The notes under the pieces are model-generated. The model was not told where the DNA came from. It did no database searches and was given only the letters and a program-made list of their open reading frames with translations. A DNA stretch of 64,000 nt. Origin: Anastatus disparis (lineage: Eukaryota; Arthropoda; Insecta; Hymenoptera; Eupelmidae). This document shows positions 31,398 through 43,067 of this stretch, one piece after another; position 1 is the stretch's first letter; the number at the start of each line of letters is the position of its first letter. The stretch covers positions 293,501 to 357,500 of the forward strand of contig JAFFSR010000246.1 of NCBI GenBank assembly GCA_017163975.1. Reading direction: 5' to 3'. A program made the translations under genes and the position numbers.

Positions 31398-33607
31398 TCA
31401 CTGTTGGGATGCGTCAAAAAAATAATTATAGATAATTATTTTTTTTATTTTTGCGCTTATTATTTTTAGTTTTAAATGTAGTCTCACGACGCTTGGCTTT
31501 TTTTTCTTGTTTTTCACTTCATTTAGTGCATGTATAGCTGTCCTGCCAATAAATATATGTGATTTTAATTCCCCAAGTTTTTTTAACCACATATGACTTT
31601 TTTGAATTCCATTATATTTAGAAACCCCACTCCATTCAATATTTTTCTTTTTTCTAAATCTTTCAATCTCATTTATTGGTAGTAAAATGATTTTTATTGC
31701 ATTGGTGTAACTTTGAACCCAATTTATAAAATCGTCAGCATTTTGTATCGATTCTTCATGAACTCTTTTCAAGTTATGTGAAGTAGCATAATGCTTTAGA
31801 AGCCCACCTATTCCATCAACGGCTCCTTTCCCATGACCAGTCGCAGAAAATAACCATTTCATTTCATAAAACCAATGTTTGAATTCATGTAGTTGAAAAC
31901 GATTTTTAAATTGGCTTGGAGCTCCATCTGATATGATAGTGACTTTAGTAACTAAATAATTCTTTTTCATAAGATCGATAATTTTATTTATTGCTAGCAG
32001 TGCATATGCAGTATCATGCTTTTTGTCGTCACTAACTATCGCAAAACTTTGTGTTATGTCTCCTTGGTAACAGACTGCAGTAAAAATAGAAATTTGGTTA
32101 TTTACCCAATGATTTCCTTGAACCGCTTTATTATTTATTACAGACCAATTTTCTGCAAAGTCAACGTGGATGATTAACTTAGTAGGATCAGCTTTACCTT
32201 CTTCTTTTTCTTTTTTATAGCTTCACGTTGAATATTTTTTATGTATATATGAGTACTTGCTTTCAATGCGCAGATTGAAAGTTTTTCTTTAAAAACTGTT
32301 AAGCTTATTGTTTGTTTAATAAGATTACCATTATCCCACAAAGCAAACGTAATTTTATCTTCACAATTTTGTTTCAGTTTTAACAATTCTAATGTGATAC
32401 CCGCACCACCGGGACAATCTTTGCATTCTTGCAAGAAACATGAATCAGATGGTTCAGAACACAACATTGTGTTAGTTATTTCTGAACGAATTGAATCTAA
32501 TTCGGAATTCTTATCGCCTCTAAAACGAATCAAACTTGTAAGAAACAGTTCAAAATTTTCGCAATGTACACAAAGACAAGCTTCCTTCACAGGGCTAGTT
32601 AAGACGAAACTTGGTCTTAGACTATAGAATTTCGATTTTCCTATTTGTAAGTTTGGATTTTCTTTCCTTAATTGACTATATGTTTCTTTTAAGCTTCGAG
32701 TAAGAAACCGTTTGACTTTTTTAGTTTTTGTGTTATTAATTTTAACAGTTACGACATCAGATTTATTTGGACTTTGTCTACTACAATTAAAATCATCATT
32801 TAAAAAATATTCCATAACGATATTTTTTGTGCTTTCATCAATAGGATGACCAGTATATAAATCTGGCTCCGAATGAACTCCTTTATTTTTCACAAGATTT
32901 CTTGATTTATTTATCATATACTCGCTTATATTCGGGAATAGTGAGCAAACTTTTATTTTGCTTAATTTTGAAGGTAGTAGAGTTAGAAGTTTTATTTTCT
33001 CCGAAATAGAAGAGCATTTTTCTAAAGCCAATTTAAAATTTTCTAAAAATTCATTCCAATAGTTTTCAGTGGAATTTTCGTCCGATTCTATTGATTCAAC
33101 TGAAATGCCATACGCATCTTCTAATTTACTTCCAACAGTAGCAGAAAAAGCTGAAATTAAGGATTTTTTCTTTTTAGATACGTAATTTCCTCTAAAATTT
33201 TCAGGTATTGCAGTTTTTCTTTTTAGGGGTGAGATGCATTCAGGTAAAACTGAATTAATACTCTCGTTTAATTCCTCTATTCGTTCGGGTGTCTTCGGAA
33301 TAAAATCATCATCTCTTCCGCTAAAAAGTTCAGTGATTTCATTTTCAGATATAGACTCAAGATCACTTGAAATCATTTTTGATATGCGTTTATGGCAATT
33401 TTCACATACATTAGTAGATGGCAATATATTTAATACTGGATGAAGCTGTGCCAAATTAATGGCTAAATCTTCCAACGGTCTAAAACGTGAATTACTGCTC
33501 ATATAAACTACCTTTTTACGCATTTGAAAAAAATCGGGACATGAAATTCTTTTAGAAGAGTAAATTTCGGACATTGTTATTTCGCAATTTTGTTGAATTT
33601 TTGACAA
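31398..33607 (-). pseudogene. Transposase of element B
   Basis: A 477-codon frame (33607-32174) starts MSKIQQNCEITMSEIYSS and has CENCHKRI, LRPSFVLTSPVKEACLCVHC and CFLQECKDCPGG Cys clusters. In an A/G-rich run near 32200 the frame shifts once, and the protein continues with IIHVDFAENWSVIN, IISDGAPSQFKNRFQ (about 31925-31965) and GHGKGAVDGIGGLLK, ending at 31398. The order of motifs is the same as in the 27817-29645 gene, so both belong to one family and supply two conserved Asp. About 735 codons. Apart from the one shift it is open, so B may have been active recently. Confidence 0.7.
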
Positions 33608-33808
33608 GCCCGAGAAGCACCTTTCAAAGCAGCCGTAAAAATAACTAACTTCTATATAACAGTTCTAATATGCTGTTTTGGTTACGCGATGTATTTGTCC
33701 GCGAGTTAGCCTCCTATTGTTTGTACATCGAAACATACATAATATAGATATACACGAATAGAATTCTTTTTTTTCATGTTTAAATATTTATTTTTATATT
33801 ACGAATTT

Positions 33809-33817
<9 letters not shown>

Positions 33818-33867
<50 letters not shown>
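33818..33867. repeat. TA/CA microsatellite upstream of transposase B
   Basis: ACACACATATAT passes into a pure TA run. It lies between the transposase start and the right arm. Confidence 0.9.
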
Positions 33868-33869
<2 letters not shown>

Positions 33870-34501
33870 TATTGATGCTATATACATGCATACAAATGTA
33901 AACAAATGATGAGCCAAGCATACGACAGTGTTTGAATGCAGACTGCTTAAGACTTCCGAACGTATATACAAGCATTTTTCACCAACAAAATTTGTGAATT
34001 TTTTTCTCGCTCCAAACCAAAAAAGCCGGGATCAAACAAGTACTATTAGATAGGTATTTTGGTCCTCTATCAGCAAAAAAAATTTCAGCAAAAAAAAAAA
34101 AATGGCCTTTTCGAGAAAAATGCATGTGCATAAAAAGTGCATTTTTGGTAAAATGCATATATCTCAGTCATTTTTAGTTTTTTTTTAAATTTCTTGCACG
34201 GAGTTGAAGGGGCTTAAAACGAAATAAAATAAAAAAGGTTTTTTAAAATTCATTGGAAATTGGTAAAACGATAGCTCTCTAAAGTTATTCTCAACATTTT
34301 CAGTTTTAACATTTAGTTTTTGTATGCAATTTTCAAAAGTGCATATCTGATGCAATTTTGATATTTCAGCAAAATAAAAAAATACGTATACCCTTATTTT
34401 TAGGGTAGAATAACATACTCCATTAGTGCAGTAATTGGTGACTTGAGTGTATACTGACTGTTCGATTTGAAATGGAATCAGCCAAAAACAAAATTATATT
34501 G

Positions 34502-35134
34502 TTAAAATATTTATAATATAATATTAATAGTTTTTTTATCAAATCTAGAATTGTAAGTTTAAATAAGCATATGTATAATGAACCTTACAATGTATTTTTT
34601 TATAAATTATATCTTTTAGGGTAACTTTTCATTATTTGAAATTTTTTATAAATTACAAACGTACAAAAGTTAAACATTCTTTTATTACAAACCAATATTA
34701 ACTTCATAAAATTTAGTACCTAATATCTACAAATGTATGAAAATTTTTAAAATACTACTATATTATTCGTTCCTTTTATCTTTATAAATTTCTTTATCCT
34801 AAAAATACATCTTTTTATAAAATAAATTATCAAAATTAATGACATATTATAATAATTATATTATCACACTTACTTAATATTTAGATTGATTAATCAATGA
34901 TTATAATATACTAATAATTCTTAACTTTTTTTATTATTACAGATTAGGTATTTAATCTTATGAACTTATTGATGGTTTGTTTAAAACAGAAAAATGTTTT
35001 ACAATTAAAAATAACCCTAAAAGATATAATTTATAATAAAATACATTGTAAGGTTCATTATACATATGCTTAATTAAACTTACAATTCCAGATTTGATAA
35101 AAAACCTATTGATATTATATTATAAATATTTTAA
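34502..35134. mobile_element. 633-bp foldback inside B right arm
   Basis: TTAAAATATTTATAATATAA at 34502 is inverted at 35115-35134, and inner blocks such as TATAATGAACCTTACAATGT pair with the opposite half. The left arm of B has a different 200-bp sequence at this point, so the foldback arrived in, or was lost from, only one arm. No gene. Confidence 0.75.
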
Positions 35135-36204
35135 TATTTAGCGCTACCCTAGATTAAAAAAAGAATCATGTAAATCGGACCATAATTACCAGAGATATTG
35201 TTAATTTTCATATACAATATGAATTTTAACTTTTGAAAATTTTTTTCTGTTCTTGCGTGAAGAAAAAGATACCACCGTGCGCATGCGCACTGGCCGTTTA
35301 TATACTCTGTTACCTGATATTCGCACTCAATGTAATGCGTAAAAAAAATTTAGAAACAATGATATGTATAAAAACCACTTTGTATACATTAATGCCGTTT
35401 TACCAATAAATAATTTATATTATAAATTGGCTATTAAACTTTGAAACGAGTTAAAATGTTTAAATAAAATAGCGCAATTGTTAGTCAAAGTCAAAGCCAT
35501 GTTACTCTTTTCATTTTCACGATAGAAAACTTTTAGAAAATTCAAATTAAAGGTCTTGAAGAGACCATTCTTTTCCATTTTATAAAATTGATATATATCA
35601 AAAATTGGCTGAAATATATGAATTTATTTCTAAGAATTAAAATTGTAAAATCGGAAAAACGCTAAAAAATAGTAAAAAAAATAAAAAATTAGAATTTTTA
35701 TAATCGTTTATGATGAAAGTATCCTACCATTACATGCCAAAGTAGTTTGACATATTTGCAATAATTATTGTTGACTTGGCATTAATTTAAATTTTCGACT
35801 TTTTTTTAATAAATAAATTAATTGTTGCTCTTCTTACGGACCGAAACAAATAGGCTTGGAGGAGGATTAAAGACAATAAAAAATCTTTCTTTTCCCAAAG
35901 TTTCATCGAATTTTGAATAAAATATCTGTCTTTCACTTTAATTTTAAAAATTACCCATTTTCTCGGAAAAACTTCGTTTCCCGAGAAATGTTGAAAATTT
36001 TAGAAAATCGCACACCCATAGTCTTGAAGAAAATTAAATTCTAAAACAACTTTCGTAAAGAAAATTTTCTTCTAGAGTCAAAAACAGCGCAGTTACAGAG
36101 GAAAAAAGAAAAGTCGTTTTTTCTATCTTCATTTGTTTATAAACATTTTTCCACAACTTTTTGAGATGACGCACATGGATGTTCTTGTTATACATATTAT
36201 CTAC

Positions 36205-36751
36205 TGCTGAACGTGGGATCGTTGGCGGTCCGAGTGTTGCGTTCTCATTGTTGGTTAGACTTTCTGGAGATGACTTGGTGCAGGAGGTATTTATGGCTAG
36301 GCGTAGATTAACGGGTTTTTTTGACAGCAGATCTGGATCCCTCCCTCCTCGGCAGTTTTTCTACCACCAAGCACCATTCTCAAATATATATATAAATGAG
36401 TATCTTGAAAAAGATAAATATATTAAATTTAAAAATCTTAAAAAGTATGCTAAAAGAAAAGATTGCAAGTTTGTTTGGCATAGAGATGGTAAATTTATGG
36501 TGAGGAGGGAGAGAGGGGAGAGAGCGCACAGATTTCAAAGTGAACATGATTTGAATGGAACATTAGATGAATTTAAATGTATTGTACCGAAAAATGTTAA
36601 CGTAACTGATATTGGAAAACACGATGAAGTTCTAACAAATAATGGATCTACTGATAATGATAAATTTAATCCTCATGATAGTGGGATAAGCTCGAATCGG
36701 GAATTAATTAAAAATCATGCAATATCCTTAGATAGAGTCTCTCCCCAATGA
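36205..36751 (+). pseudogene. Jockey-like ORF1 C-terminus
   Basis: The open frame holds RKDCKFVWHRDGKFMVRRE and AHRFQSEHDLNG at about residues 95-125, a short C-terminal motif that commonly closes ORF1 (RNA-binding, Gag-like) in insect jockey-clade elements. It is preceded by a PPRQFFYHQ-like segment. The usual zinc knuckles would be upstream and are lost by 5' truncation. The first codons of the long frame at 36179 belong to the arm of B, not to ORF1. Confidence 0.6.
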
Positions 36752-39194
36752 CTGCGCTGGTCCTTTTCGGAGATTCGAATAGGGAGGAGGGGTGAACTGC
36801 GTGCGTGCTTCCTGAATGTGACCTCTTTGAGAGCTCATATTGGGCAAGTGCGTGAACTTTTAAGTGGTTATCATTCTTACGACATATTTGGGGTCGCTGA
36901 GACCTGGCTGGGTCTGTCTGTATCGGATGACGTCATTCGAGTCGGGGGGTACAAAGTGTTTAGACAGGACAGAAACTTGCGTGGTTGCCTTGTATATTAA
37001 GGATAATCTAAAATGCACTATTTTGGCCACTTCAGAGACGCAAACTAGTAATAGTAGCGGTAAGTCGGAGGTGCCTGAATATATTTTCTGTTCTGTGCAA
37101 GTTGGCGGCTCCGAGCCCGTGCTAGTTTCTGTCATTTATCGTCCTCCTGCTGTTTCGTTTATTAGAAACTCTAACTTGTCGAATGATATAAGAAATTTTT
37201 GTTTGGACTATTCCCATAAAATTAAAATGGGGGACTTTAATGCCGATCTCCTTAAAGAGAGCAGTGATGCATAGTTTCTTAGGAAGCTGTCGGCTGAGCT
37301 TTCGTTAGAGTTGGTCCAGCACGATGCTACGCATCATACTCCAACGTCTCACACGTGGATTGACCTGATCTCTGTCGACGACAACGACGTGGTGCTTGAT
37401 GCAAGAAACCTACCAGCGAGCTTTCACATTCGGCATCATTTGATTGACGTCTTTTTGCCTTGCAACGCTATAACTTTATATCAAAATCATGTATAGAAAC
37501 TATGAAAATATTTGTACAACTGCGTTGGGAGAGAAACTTGCCGGCTGTGATTTGTCGCCGCACATGACTGACACAGTTGACCCTGAATCTGCACTTAGTT
37601 GCGGGTGGTAATGTCTGGAAGGAGTTAAGGGATCTGGAACTGCTATCTTGACCTCAAGGGGATTTAAATGGATTCACTCCGGATGAGCTTAATGCGCACT
37701 TTTCTGGGGTGTCAGTCTCGCCGCAAGAGGATAGTGAAGAGCGATTGAGAATTCTTTCTCAATGCAATGATAGTGGGTTTACCTTTAAACCAATCAGTTT
37801 TAATGATGTTCTTGCAATTTCACATTTTTCCTCGTCGGCTTGTGGTGAGGATGGCATTTCGCAAAGCGTGATAGTTAAAGCTTTACCGTTTATTAGTAAA
37901 CATCTTGTACCTGTTTAATTTCTCTTTTGCACAGGGGGTCTTCTCTTGCCGTTGGAAGCAAGCAGCCAAAGGATTTTAGGCCTATAGCCATCTTATGTTT
38001 TCTTTCCAAGGTTCTTGAGAAGATCGCCCATGACCAACTGTGGGAGTACATTACATCCAAAAAATTGCTTGATTCTATGCAGATGGGCTTCAGAAAAAAC
38101 TATTCTACGCAGACTACTGTACTTAAGGTTACAGACGATATGAGGTCAGGTCTAGACAGGAAACTTGTCACGTTACTACTACTTTTTGACTTTCATAAGG
38201 CATTCGACACGATCTCTCCCTCCAAACTTCTTGCGAGGCTTAGATCGATGGAGTTCTCCAGGGCCGCACTCGGATGGATTAACTCCTATTTATCAGGTAG
38301 GAAGCAAACGGTTTCCACACATTCAAAGGAGGAATCGAATTGGCTAACAACCAATCTAGGAGTACCTCAGGGTTCAGTGCTGGGGCCTCTGTTGTTTTGC
38401 CTTCATATTAATAACGTAGGTGACGCACTGGACTCTGGTTGCCTCGGACATCTGCAGTATGCAGATGATCCTCAAATTCATACACAGGTCCCTTATGATG
38501 ATGTGGCCGAGGGATTCGTATTTTACAGAGGGTGGCCAGGGCAGCCAGGGCGGTGTCGGGATGGACTGCTGGTGTTTCTCTCACTTTGAATGCTGGTGAA
38601 ACAAAGGCGATCGTCTGAGGAAGTAATCGTTTTATTAAAAATTTTTATTCGGGTGAGCCAAGGACGATTGACCTGGGGAGCGGTATCGGTATTTCTTTCT
38701 CTGACACCCTTACGAGCCTTGGTGTTGTACTCGACTCTAAACTGTCGTGGGCAGGGGCGGATCAAGGTTCCGTGGGGCCCTGGGCTATGAACATAATGGG
38801 GCCCCTTTAGGGACAACGTTTTTTCGATATAAAAAATTGAATAATGTTTATATTTTAAATAATTTTTTCTACTGAGAAATAAATTATGACTTCTGGCGGA
38901 TAGAAAATTTATTGCCTTTCTTTCTTAAACCGAATTCTTAAAACTATGTAACAGATTAGAAGTGCAGATAGGCAATAAAGATTGGTTTAGAGTAGAAGAG
39001 ATTATTAATTTTTATATGATATTTTCAAAGTTATTAAAATAAATCAGATATAATAAATTAGTCAGTAAATTTTTAATTATCTTTAAACATTTTATGTATT
39101 AAAAATTAGAATATATGATCAATATAAAAAATTTCAATTGAAATTCATATAATTAAACTTTGAAAGCTTTTTTCCTCACTTTATCATTGGCAGA

Positions 39195-39352
39195 TCTATC
39201 GATTTAATCGTAAATTAAATTTCGAAGTAATTCATTTCCAAATCTAGCTAAAGACGATAATCTTTTATCTAGCATATTCGCTCGCAATACATTTTTTAAT
39301 CGTTTTAAAACTGAAAATGACCTTTCGGGCTTACAATTTGCAAATTAAGAGA
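39195..39352 (-). pseudogene. hAT transposase dimerisation-domain remnant
   Basis: The minus strand reads KPERSFSVLKRLKNVLRANM, then DKRLSSLARF, ending in a stop near 39213. This is the conserved ERSFS-LKRIK segment at the C-terminus of hAT transposases, through which they dimerise. Nothing upstream in frame is recognisable. Confidence 0.7.
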
Positions 39353-39589
39353 GATTTAATTGTTTAATAATAGTCTTATTTTAAATAGTAGTAAATTCCA
39401 TGTTTTTATTATCGATGATCAAAATATGAATAAAATAATGATAAACAAATTTTTACTTTCTTTTAAAATCTTTTAAAAATTAATATTATATTTATAAAAA
39501 AATCATCTATTAAAATCAATTTACATTATTTTATAAGGATTTATTAATTATTTGGAATATTTTGTCAAACATAATTGTATTTTTGAGGT

Positions 39590-39645
39590 TTTTCGTGGCT
39601 TAGTGATTGGTCCGTAACTCGATGATCCGAGTTCGAATTTCTGTC
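39590..39645 (+). ncRNA. tRNA-like (SINE-type) pol III box A/B fragment
   Basis: GTGGCTTAGTGATTGG resembles a box A and GAGTTCGAATT resembles a box B (T-arm). The start-to-start distance is about 33 nt, shorter than the usual 40-plus, and no full cloverleaf can be drawn. It may be a decayed tRNA-derived SINE head inside the hAT. Confidence 0.35.
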
Positions 39646-41959
39646 TCTACCGATTGATACAAGCACTATATACTCTACGTTACATGTGCTTTATTAATAA
39701 ATATGCTGACAAACCTTTTCACTAGTTAGCATCGCATGATAGTATTATACAGCCAAACAGCGCGACGTTTTATGTAACAGCATAATACAATTATTTTTAA
39801 ATGATTGTATTCTGATGAGATATTTCGAACAATTTCCTTTATAGATTAATTATTTATTAATTTTTTGCTCATAGCTATAGGTATAATTGAATATTTTATA
39901 CTTCATATCTCTATACTTTTTCTTTCACAAATTTATATTTTTACATCTTAACATTTTTTATATTTTTTATCTAGATTATTTAATATTATATTCTTTGATC
40001 GAACTACTATAGATAAATTAAATATTTATCGTATATAAAAAAATAATAAAATTTATTTGTTTTATTGAGAAGTATCAATAGTTTTTCAGTGCAAATACTT
40101 TTGCAAAGATTAAAAACTAAGAGAAGAGAAAAATTTTATTTTTTTATTTGATCCTTGTTTTCTACTTTAAACGTATTTGAAAAAAGATTTTTAGAAATTT
40201 TAAAAAAAAGTTAATGGTGTATATATTATTGAGTTGAGTTTGTGATATGTATTTTTCCTTCTTGGGAAAGTAAGGTTGAAATTAAATAAACGGTACAAAT
40301 AGCGATTAAGAGAAAACAGAATAAATTCAGAATGTTACGAAACAAATTTTTAAATTTGTTGCTCTGAAAAAAATTTTGATTTTAGGATCGGATTTCATTC
40401 GAAAACAATAATACGTTAACAAATAAATATGGCTTTATTTAAAAGTATTGTAATTTGCAATTCTACTAAAATTCTTATAGTAAAGCGGAAGATATCATAT
40501 TGGGAAAAAATTTTTATATCTTAATTTAGTTAAGAACATAACAATCTGTTTAATAAATATAAAAACTTATAGCAATCATCGGTACAAAAGTTTTAATATT
40601 TATTTAATAGATTATAATATTCTTTACTGAATGATATAAAAACTTTCTTCCTCATCTTACCCCGCTTTACTATATATATTTTACAAACTGAAAAAACTTT
40701 TTTAATTTAATACTCGCAAACATTTTTTCAACAACCTTATTCTATTCGGGGCCCCCTGATAACCGGGGCCCAGGGCTATAGCCCTACCTAGCCCCCCCTT
40801 TAATCCGCCCCTGGTCGTGGGAACCGCATATTAATATGTTGACTAAAATATTCAATAAAGTGATTTATAGCCTGCGGTTTTTCTGTCGGTACACCACTGA
40901 GGCTCTGCGTAAGCAGCTCGCAACCGCCCTGCTGTTCCCACATCTTCATTACTGCTCAGTGGTTTTGCTCGATGCTTCGCAGGAGTTACGAAGACGGCTA
41001 CAGAAAATGCGAAATTCATGTGTGAGATATGCATTAGGCCTGAGGATGGGTGATCACATCTCTCCCCATAGACATGCTTTGGGTTGGCTACGTACTGATT
41101 CGAGGAGACAGTATTTTATGGCTGTACTCATGTACAAAATCGTACGTATGAATACTCCCGAATACCTAGTGGGTCTCTTCACTAGATATATACCCAGAGT
41201 GAACACTAGAGGTGAGATTAGAGATCTTGCGGTGCCCTTCATGCGCACTGAGACTGGAAGAAATTCCTTTCAAGTTCAAGGTGCGCATTTTTGGAACTCC
41301 CTACCTGCTGATATTAAAAATCTTTCATCAATTAGCAGGTTTAAAGCCGCTCTGAGGAGGTATTTACTCGACCTCAAATAAACAGTATTATTTTCGGACT
41401 ATATCATATGTGTTAATTTATTATGTGATGTACCTTTTATAGATTTAAGGCATAATTGCATTTATTGGCGTAAATGTAGGATGTGTGTGCATAGAGTGAA
41501 TGATTATATTTTTATCAGATTGACTTGTATATTACTGTACATTCAACTTTGCTGTGATTTTAACTTACTGTATACTGCTGATATTTCAACTGCGCTCTTC
41601 ACGCGCTTGATTTTATGTAATTCTTTTGACTGATAGATATTTGAGACTGAATTTTAACTATATTATTTATACTCTTTGCGTGTATTTATTCGTGTTATCT
41701 GTGATATCACTTTTATTTAATTTATTGACTTACTATTACAGTATTACTATCTCTATTATGTTTTATGACTGTGATATCATACTGTACTATTTTAATTTTA
41801 TATACGCAAGGCTATTTTAAGTATTTTATGTATTTTTAACTTTTTTTGTAATTTTACACGCTTAATTTGTAATTATAATACAAAATAAAAAAATATCTAA
41901 TATCTAATGTAATCTATCTACAATATATTTTTGCAAAAAACCGGCCTCTAGCACGTTTT

Positions 41960-42090
41960 GCAGAATAAAATTCTAATTTGACTGGACTAGAATCTTCAAG
42001 ATCATTTTCAGAACTTATATTCATATTATCATCATCTTCGTCGACTAAAACAGAATCGTTATCTGAAGAATAACTTTTTTTGGTATGCAA
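41960..42090 (-). pseudogene. Acidic N-terminal fragment beyond B right arm
   Basis: The minus strand is open with an acidic, Ser-rich sequence (DEDDDNMNISSENDLEDSS) followed by KRARGRFFAKI. The plus strand of the left arm encodes a similar SSSENVE...GRFFAEI at 29490-29565. It might be the N-terminus of transposase A cut off by B, or part of B's arms. Too short to decide. Confidence 0.3.
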
Positions 42091-43019
42091 AATTCTGCAA
42101 GATTTACACTAACTACTTAAGTATCGGATGAATAAGGAAATTTTTTATTCATATCTTTCGGGATCTTCCTTAGATCTTTACCGATGTGTCCTGTATGGTT
42201 GAATGGATTTGCACACCTATATCTATGTCTTTTTTTACTAATTATTTTAAAAACGACTATTGAAGAGTAAGCCTACAGTGAGAAAAGTCACCAATGAGTT
42301 CGCTCCTCAACCATAACAAATAGCGTCTAAACACTAAGAAACAGTAAAATAAATTTTTTTCCCACAAATAATTATACTTTTTAGCATGAACTTCTTAGCC
42401 TAATTGTGCTACTCTATAATCCCTGGCATATTATATTTCTTTAAAAGACAGGACCAATCGCGTAGTGAAAATCAAAATGGTGGCTTAGATCAGATAAAAA
42501 ATGTCAATTTTCAAAATATCAACCGATTTGGACCAAAGTTGGTGTATGAGGGTTTTTGGGGTCTCTGACTACGAATCTGAATTAAGATTTGCAAAATACA
42601 AAATGGCGGATCCAAGATGGTGGACCGGATTTGAAAAATTCAACCAATTCATACTAAAATCGGTATATAGAGGTTTTCGACGGAATGAATTTTACAAATT
42701 CGGTCCGCCGTCTTCGATCTATTATTTTGGATTCTTATGTTCAACCTCATCAGCTTTCAAGAGGCATTCCTAAGCTATAATTTGAGTCTAAAAATTACCC
42801 GGTTTGTTGCGAATATTAATCTGTACAACATTTTTTTGTCATTTACTCAAGTTTTCTCCAGCTTTTAACCGTCATATTAGGTCCACCATTTCAAATTTTT
42901 GAAAAGTGCCACACGGATTTCGAAAGTCTGTTCCGAAAAGAACATTTTGAGACCCCATACGTCTCAATCGGTCAAAACAAATTCTGACAGTAAAAGTGAT
43001 CCACTTGACGTGAAATGTC

Positions 43020-43022
<3 letters not shown>

Positions 43023-43062
<40 letters not shown>
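43023..43062. repeat. TA microsatellite at right end of A
   Basis: Pure TA run directly outside the terminal repeat of A; a shorter TA run flanks the left end (26973-26982). A probably inserted into TA-rich DNA. Confidence 0.9.

Positions 43063-43067
<5 letters not shown>

Larger units (their letters stand above)
29500..36204. mobile_element. Element B with long inverted arms
   Basis: The left arm (about 29500-31285) and right arm (33945-36204, continuing at 41915-41965 after the jockey insert) are inverted copies: TTGTGAAAAAATGTTTAT near 29620 pairs with ATAAACATTTTTCCACAA near 36138, and CGTTCGGAAGTCTTAAGCAG at 31269 pairs with 33943-33962. Between them lies a single transposase gene on the minus strand. 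The right arm holds a 633-bp foldback (34502-35134) that the left arm lacks. The outer limits are fuzzy, because weak similarity between the arms continues to about 29480 and 42010. Confidence 0.8.
38752..40813. mobile_element. 2.06-kb hAT element in jockey ORF2
   Basis: Terminal inverted repeats CAGGGGCGGAT, an 8-bp target duplication GTCGTGGG (38744-38751 and 40814-40821), and a fragment of hAT transposase identify the superfamily. GC-rich ends with GGGGCCC words contrast with the AT-rich interior. Most of the transposase is gone, so it is a non-autonomous copy. Confidence 0.9.
36800..41384 (+). pseudogene. Jockey-like ORF2: endonuclease and RT
   Basis: The APE-type endonuclease shows FLNVTSLRAH, FGVAETWL (catalytic Glu), VIYRPPA, KMGDFNADLL and an SFHIRHH site near 37425-37440. 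The RT (37927-38589) has LLLFDFHKAFDT, GVPQGSVLGPLLF and HLQYADDPQIH, so the three catalytic Asp are visible. After the hAT insert, the C-terminal region resumes at 40836 (ALRKQLATALLFPHLHYCS, HALGWLRTDSRR, GAHFWNSLPADI) and ends at 41384. Frameshifts near 36985, stops near 37272 and 37496-37620 and the insert inactivate it. Confidence 0.85.
36205..41914 (+). mobile_element. Jockey-like non-LTR retrotransposon
   Basis: It is 5' truncated and ends in ATATCTAATATCTAATG after an A-rich stretch. A 7-bp duplication TATCTAC flanks it (36198-36204 and 41915-41921). The left arm of B keeps the uninterrupted version of the target, which confirms both boundaries. It contains the end of ORF1, a broken ORF2 and, inserted in ORF2, a hAT element. 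Without the hAT it is about 3.65 kb. Confidence 0.85.
26983..43022. mobile_element. 16-kb outer transposon A with nested insertions
   Basis: Terminal inverted repeats begin TGGGACATTTCAC at 26983 and end with the complement at 43022. The repeats run about 330-430 bp (26983-27315 and 42590-43022) and share AAAATGGCGGA and GATCCAAGATGG words. Both flanks are TA repeats, so the target duplication is ambiguous (TA or longer). Inside are a 29-bp array, a transposase on the minus strand, the long arms and transposase of element B, a jockey-like element and a hAT. Only the outer ends and the 27817-29645 gene are assigned to A. Without its guests A would be a few kilobases. Confidence 0.75.

Noticed and set aside
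36179..36751. Full ORF1 protein starting at 36179
   Set aside because: The first nine codons are in B's arm and the target duplication; the jockey sequence begins at 36205.
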